This document shows positions 40,112 through 43,558 of a stretch of 43,558 nucleotides of DNA, piece after piece. A program made the translations under genes and the position numbers. The DNA is from WHSM01 sp050701815 (GTDB lineage Bacteria; Actinomycetota; Actinomycetes; Mycobacteriales; Micromonosporaceae), in NCBI GenBank assembly GCA_050701815.1, contig JBOGDL010000443.1, positions 1-43,558 on the forward strand, given 5' to 3'. How positions within the stretch are numbered: position 1 is the first letter of the stretch; the number at the start of each line of letters is the position of its first letter. Under the pieces are notes generated by a model. The model did not search any database. It was not told the DNA's origin and saw only the letters and a list, made by a program, of their open reading frames with translations.

Positions 40112-42015
40112 GTCGCCAGCTCCTCTCGCGGGGTGAGTTGAAACCAGTAGAAGGCGTGGCCGGGCAGCGTCAGCAGGTACGGCAACTCGCCAATCGCCGG
40201 GAACGGCGCCCGCCCCGTCAGCTCCACCGGCACGTAGCCCTCCCATTGCCGCAAGCTCAACTCGATCGGCTGCGGGAATCGGGAGAGGTTGTTGACACAG
40301 AGCACGATGTCCGGGGCGTGCCCGGCGCCCCGCCCCGGATCGGGCTCCGAGCCGGGGTGTTCGCGCACGTGGGGGCCGGGGTGTTCGCGCACGTACGAGA
40401 GCACCGTCGGGTTGGAGCCGCCGAGGTCGTGAAACTCGCCCACCGCGAACGCCGGGTGCCGCTTGCGCACCTCGATCAGCCGGCGGGTCCAGTGCAGGAA
40501 CGATGTGGAGCTGTCCCGGTTCACCTCCACATTGACCGCCTGATAGCCGTAGATCGGGTCCATGATGGTCGGCAGGTAGAGCCGCCCCGGAGTGGCGCTG
40601 GAGAATCCGGCGTTGCGGTCCGGGGTCCACTGCATCGGGGTGCGCACCGAGTCCCGGTCGCCCAGCCAGATGTTGTCGCCCATCCCGATCTCGTCGCCGT
40701 AGTAGAGCACCGGTGACCCGGGCAGCGACAGCAGCAGCGCCGTGAACAGCTCCAGCTGGTCCCGATCGTTGTCCAGCAGCGGCGCCAGCCGGCGCCGGAT
40801 CCCGATGTTGGCCCGCATCCTGGGATCTGTCGCGTACTCGGTGTACATGTAGTCGCGCTCTTCGTCGGTGACCATCTCCAGAGTCAGCTCGTCGTGGTTG
40901 CGCAGGAAGATCCCCCATTGGCAGTGCTCGGGGATCGTCGGCGTCTGGGCCAGGATCTCCGACACCGGGAACCGGGACTGCCGGCGCACCGCCATGAAGA
41001 TCCGTGGCATCAGCGGGAAGTGAAAGGCCATGTGGCATTCGTCGCCGCCGGTGTCAGCGTCGCCGAAGTACTGCACCACGTCGGTCGGCCACTGGTTCGC
41101 CTCGGCCAGCAGCACCCGGCCCGGGAACTGGTCGTCGACCACCTTGCGCACCTGCCTCAGGAAGGAGTGCGTCTCGGGGAGGTTCTCGCAGTTGGTGGCG
41201 TCCCGCTCGTACAGGTACGGCACCGCGTCCAGCCGGAACCCGTCGATTCCCAGGTCCAGCCAGAACCGCAGCACGTTCAGCATCTCGTCCCGGACCCGCG
41301 GGTTGTCGTAGTTCAGGTCCGGCTGGTGCGAGAAGAAGCGGTGCCAGTAGAACTGTTGCCGCACCGGGTCGAAGGTCCAGTTGGACTCCTCGGTGTCGAC
41401 GAAGATGACCCGCGCGTCGGGGTAGCGGCTGTCGGTGTCCTGCCACACGTAGTAGTCGCCGTACTCGCCGTCCGGGTCACGGCGGGACTCGGCGAACCAC
41501 GGGTGCTGATCCGAGGTGTGGTTCATCACCAGGTCGGTGATCACCCGGATGCCGCGCTGGTGCGCCTCGTCCAGCAGCAGCACGAAGTCTTCGATCGTTC
41601 CGTAGTCCGGCAGCAGCTTGTAGAAGTCGCGGATGTCGTACCCGCCGTCGCGCAGCGGCGAGTCGTAGAACGGCGGCAGCCACAGGCAGTCCACGCCCAG
41701 CCAAGCCAGGTAGTCCAGCTTCCCGGCCAGGCCTCGCAGGTCTCCGGTGCCGTTGGCGGTGGAGTCGTGAAAGGCGCGCACCAGCACCTCGTAGAAGACG
41801 GCCCGTTTGAACCAGTCCGGTTGCACCGGCAGCACCCGGGCAAGTCGGAAGTCGTCAGCCGTGGGGTGCAGCACGTGCCCGTCAGCGACCTGGCTGCCGC
41901 TGCTCCCGGGGTCGCCGCCACGGCTGGGTCCGGGGTCGCCGCCACGGCTGGCGACGTTGATCTGCGCTGACCCCCCGCCCGGAGGGTCAGGCGTGACGAT
42001 AGACCGTGAAGACAT
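40108..42015 (-). CDS. treS: Trehalose synthase (maltose alpha-D-glucosyltransferase)
   Basis: A GH13 enzyme of up to 635 residues that interconverts trehalose and maltose and feeds maltokinase. Very close to mycobacterial TreS: FKRAVFYEVLVRAFHDS, CLWLPPFYDSPLRDGGYDIRDFY, VMNHTSDQHPWF, GFRLDAVPYLYERD (nucleophile Asp), VLLAEANQWPTDVVQYFGD (Glu), FLRNHDELTLEMVTDEERDYMY (Asp). The N-terminal 45 residues are variable and hold a tandem repeat (GGDPGPS/GGDPGSS, 41911-41950); the C-domain holds another (REHPGPHV/REHPGSEP, 40357-40394). The ATG at 42015 lies 29 bp inside glgE; a start near residue 44 (GTG of VADGH) is possible, since conservation begins there. Confidence 0.95.
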   Translation of the reverse strand: MSSRSIVTPDPPGGGSAQINVASRGGDPGPSRGGDPGSSGSQVADGHVLHPTADDFRLARVLPVQPDWFKRAVFYEVLVRAFHDSTANGTGDLRGLAGKLDYLAWLGVDCLWLPPFYDSPLRDGGYDIRDFYKLLPDYGTIEDFVLLLDEAHQRGIRVITDLVMNHTSDQHPWFAESRRDPDGEYGDYYVWQDTDSRYPDARVIFVDTEESNWTFDPVRQQFYWHRFFSHQPDLNYDNPRVRDEMLNVLRFWLDLGIDGFRLDAVPYLYERDATNCENLPETHSFLRQVRKVVDDQFPGRVLLAEANQWPTDVVQYFGDADTGGDECHMAFHFPLMPRIFMAVRRQSRFPVSEILAQTPTIPEHCQWGIFLRNHDELTLEMVTDEERDYMYTEYATDPRMRANIGIRRRLAPLLDNDRDQLELFTALLLSLPGSPVLYYGDEIGMGDNIWLGDRDSVRTPMQWTPDRNAGFSSATPGRLYLPTIMDPIYGYQAVNVEVNRDSSTSFLHWTRRLIEVRKRHPAFAVGEFHDLGGSNPTVLSYVREHPGPHVREHPGSEPDPGRGAGHAPDIVLCVNNLSRFPQPIELSLRQWEGYVPVELTGRAPFPAIGELPYLLTLPGHAFYWFQLTPREELAT

Positions 42016-43558
42016 GCGCTGGCTCCTGATGGGGATCCAGTCGTACGGTGTTGTGCTCGCCCCAGTCGTGACTGGCCCCGGTGATCTCGTCCCGGACGGC
42101 GAACCGCTCGTGCCAATCGAAACCGATGGCTGGCATGTTCAACGAGGTGTTGCCCCATTGGACGTTGCGCGGATCCAGCGTGCAGACCACGAGCACCGTG
42201 TTGTCCTCGCCGCCGGCCGCCTCGCCAGGGGAGCGCTTGGACCAGCACAGCAGGGCGTCGTTGTCGATCTCGTGAAATCGCAGGTTCCGCATCCAGGCCA
42301 ACGCCGGGTTGCGGCGCCGGATCTGGTTCAGCCGGGTCAGGTACGGCGCCAGCGAGCGACCTTGACGCGACGCCGCGTCCCAGTCGCGGGGCCGCAGCTG
42401 GTACTTCTCGTTGTCCAGGTACTCCTCGGCGCCGGGCCGAGCCTGGTGCTCGTACAGCTCGTAACCCGAGTACACGCCCCAGCTCGGCGCGAGCAGGCTG
42501 GCCAGCACCGCCCGGATCTTGAACATCGCGGGCTCGCCCCGCTGCAGCTCACGGTGCAGGATGTCCGGGGTGTTCACCCAGAAATTCGGCCTCATGTAAT
42601 CCAGCGCGTCCACCAGCTCCAGGCAGTAGTCGATCAGCTCCTGCTTGCCGTTGCGCCAGGTGAAGTAGGTGTACGACTGCGAGAAGCCGATCTTGGCGAG
42701 GCCGTGCATCAGCGCCGGCCGGGTGAACGCCTCCGCCAGTAAGATCACGTCCGGGTGCTCGTGTCGCAGCTCGTCGATCAGTTTGCGCCAGAAGGTCAGC
42801 GGCTTGGTGTGAGGGTTGTCGACCCGGAAGATCTTGACCCCGTGGTCAATCCAGTGCCGCACCACCCGCAGCACCTCGGCGTAGATGCCTTCGGGGTCGT
42901 TGTCGAAGTTGATCGGGTAGATGTCCTGGTACTTCTTGGGAGGATTTTCCGCGTACGCGATGGATCCGTCCGGCTGGGTGGTGAACCATTCCGGGTGCTC
43001 AGCCACCCACGGGTGGTCGGGGGCGGCTTGCAGCGCCAGGTCCAGCGCCACCTCCATGCCCAACTGCTCGGCGTGCGTGACGAACGCCTTGAAGTCCGCG
43101 GAGTCGCCCAGTTGGGGGTGGATCGCGTCGTGCCCACCCTCGGCTGAGCCGATCGCCCACGGCGAGCCGACATCGTCTGGTCCGGCGACCAGCGCGTTGT
43201 CCCTGCCCTTCCGGTTGACCTTTCCGATGGGGTGGATCGGGGGCAGGTACACGATGTCGAAGCCCATCTCGGCGATCGCGTCCAGCCGCTTGGCGGCGCT
43301 GCGGAACGTGCCATGAACCGGCTGCCCGGCGCGGGATGAGGTAGCGGCCGTGTTTGGTGAGATTGCGGTGTTTGACGGGATTGCGGCCCCGCGCGCCACC
43401 TCGGCTTGTCGCATCGGGTCCGGCTCGGAGCGGGGGAAGAACTCGTACCAGGCGCCGAAGAGCGCCAACGGCCGGTCGACCCAGATCTGGCAGGGCGGGG
43501 AACGGCTTGGCAACCGGCGCACCGGATGCCGCCACATCAGGTCGCGGAGCCGCAGCGC
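41987..43558 (-). CDS. glgE: Alpha-1,4-glucan:maltose-1-phosphate maltosyltransferase (5' end beyond window)
   Basis: This GH13 subfamily 3 enzyme transfers maltose from maltose-1-phosphate to the non-reducing end of alpha-1,4-glucan. The C-terminal 523 residues are present; the N-terminal domain lies beyond the right edge, and the frame is open to the end. Seen: RPLALFGAWYEFFPRSE, VYLPPIHPIGKVNRKGRDN, GSPWAIGSAEGGHDAIHPQLG, FRVDNPHTKPLTFW (nucleophile Asp), ILLAEAFTRPALMHGLAKIGFSQSYTYFTWR (general acid Glu), YSGYELYEH. A short linker (IPSNTAISPNTAATSS) interrupts the usual sequence after PDPMRQAEVARGAA. First gene of the operon glgE-treS-mak-glgB, overlapping treS by 29 bp. Confidence 0.95.
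   Translation of the reverse strand, partial: ALRLRDLMWRHPVRRLPSRSPPCQIWVDRPLALFGAWYEFFPRSEPDPMRQAEVARGAAIPSNTAISPNTAATSSRAGQPVHGTFRSAAKRLDAIAEMGFDIVYLPPIHPIGKVNRKGRDNALVAGPDDVGSPWAIGSAEGGHDAIHPQLGDSADFKAFVTHAEQLGMEVALDLALQAAPDHPWVAEHPEWFTTQPDGSIAYAENPPKKYQDIYPINFDNDPEGIYAEVLRVVRHWIDHGVKIFRVDNPHTKPLTFWRKLIDELRHEHPDVILLAEAFTRPALMHGLAKIGFSQSYTYFTWRNGKQELIDYCLELVDALDYMRPNFWVNTPDILHRELQRGEPAMFKIRAVLASLLAPSWGVYSGYELYEHQARPGAEEYLDNEKYQLRPRDWDAASRQGRSLAPYLTRLNQIRRRNPALAWMRNLRFHEIDNDALLCWSKRSPGEAAGGEDNTVLVVCTLDPRNVQWGNTSLNMPAIGFDWHERFAVRDEITGASHDWGEHNTVRLDPHQEPAHVFTVYRHA

Noticed and set aside
40112..41038. N-terminal extension of the maltokinase frame into treS
   Set aside because: The upstream part is the antiphase shadow of treS; homologues and the GTGA overlap place the start at 40111.
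1..43558. tRNA or rRNA genes
   Set aside because: No cloverleaf with a proper GGTTCGA-type T-arm and acceptor stem, and no rRNA-like stretch, was seen on either strand.

Overview
High-GC DNA with GTG starts, a NucS/EndoMS mismatch endonuclease, two DivIVA-type coiled-coil proteins, crotonyl-CoA carboxylase/reductase with ethylmalonyl-CoA mutase, and a GlgE/TreS/maltokinase/GlgB cluster all point to an actinobacterial chromosome. The linkage of two Scy/FilP-like coiled-coil genes with mce, a thiolase, meaB, a MarR gene, icmA and a thioredoxin-TPR gene resembles a conserved Streptomyces neighbourhood. The species cannot be named from this window. No tRNA, rRNA, IS element, prophage or CRISPR was recognised.

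Layout. 1-3.6 kb: PduO-type cobalamin adenosyltransferase (cut by the left edge), a STAS-domain protein and ethylmalonyl-CoA mutase (meaA). 3.7-7.5 kb: DUF4126 membrane protein, nucS, a Tat-exported PhoX/DUF839 protein, a 22-bp tandem repeat array and a zinc-ribbon DUF1963-like protein. 7.6-11 kb: a tandem-fused 3-hydroxyacyl-CoA dehydrogenase, a small zinc-finger protein and an alpha/beta hydrolase. 11.1-16.9 kb: an accessory island with six short homologous genes for precursor-like peptides, an M50 peptidase carrying a PqqD-like N-terminal domain on the opposite strand, and a second alpha/beta hydrolase. 16.9-21.3 kb: two coiled-coil polarity proteins and ccr. 21.5-28.2 kb: mce, thiolase, meaB, MarR regulator, DUF3817 protein, EamA transporter and icmA. 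28.3-36.5 kb: a membrane-anchored coiled-coil protein, thioredoxin-TPR co-chaperone, arginase-fold protein and large NAD-glutamate dehydrogenase. 36.5-43.6 kb: glgB, maltokinase, treS and glgE (cut by the right edge), one minus-strand operon making alpha-glucan from trehalose.

How the genes fit. Thiolase, hydroxyacyl-CoA dehydrogenase, Ccr, epimerase, MeaA, IcmA, MeaB and the adenosyltransferase supply most of an acetyl-CoA to ethylmalonyl-/methylsuccinyl-CoA and butyryl/isobutyryl-CoA network, with the AdoCbl supply and the mutase chaperone that it needs. A crotonase, propionyl-CoA carboxylase and the small IcmB subunit are not here.

The strongest candidate for an undescribed system is the 11.1-16.9 kb island. 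All six peptides share a leader centred on LPER-x2-MST and a C-terminal region with exactly two Cys, usually 26 residues apart. Five of the genes are each followed by the same two-hairpin unit, and one peptide carries an insertion of about 120 low-complexity residues. The adjacent membrane protease has what looks like a RiPP recognition element. This has the form of a ribosomally made, post-translationally processed peptide family, but no known tailoring enzyme is present, so the product class is open.
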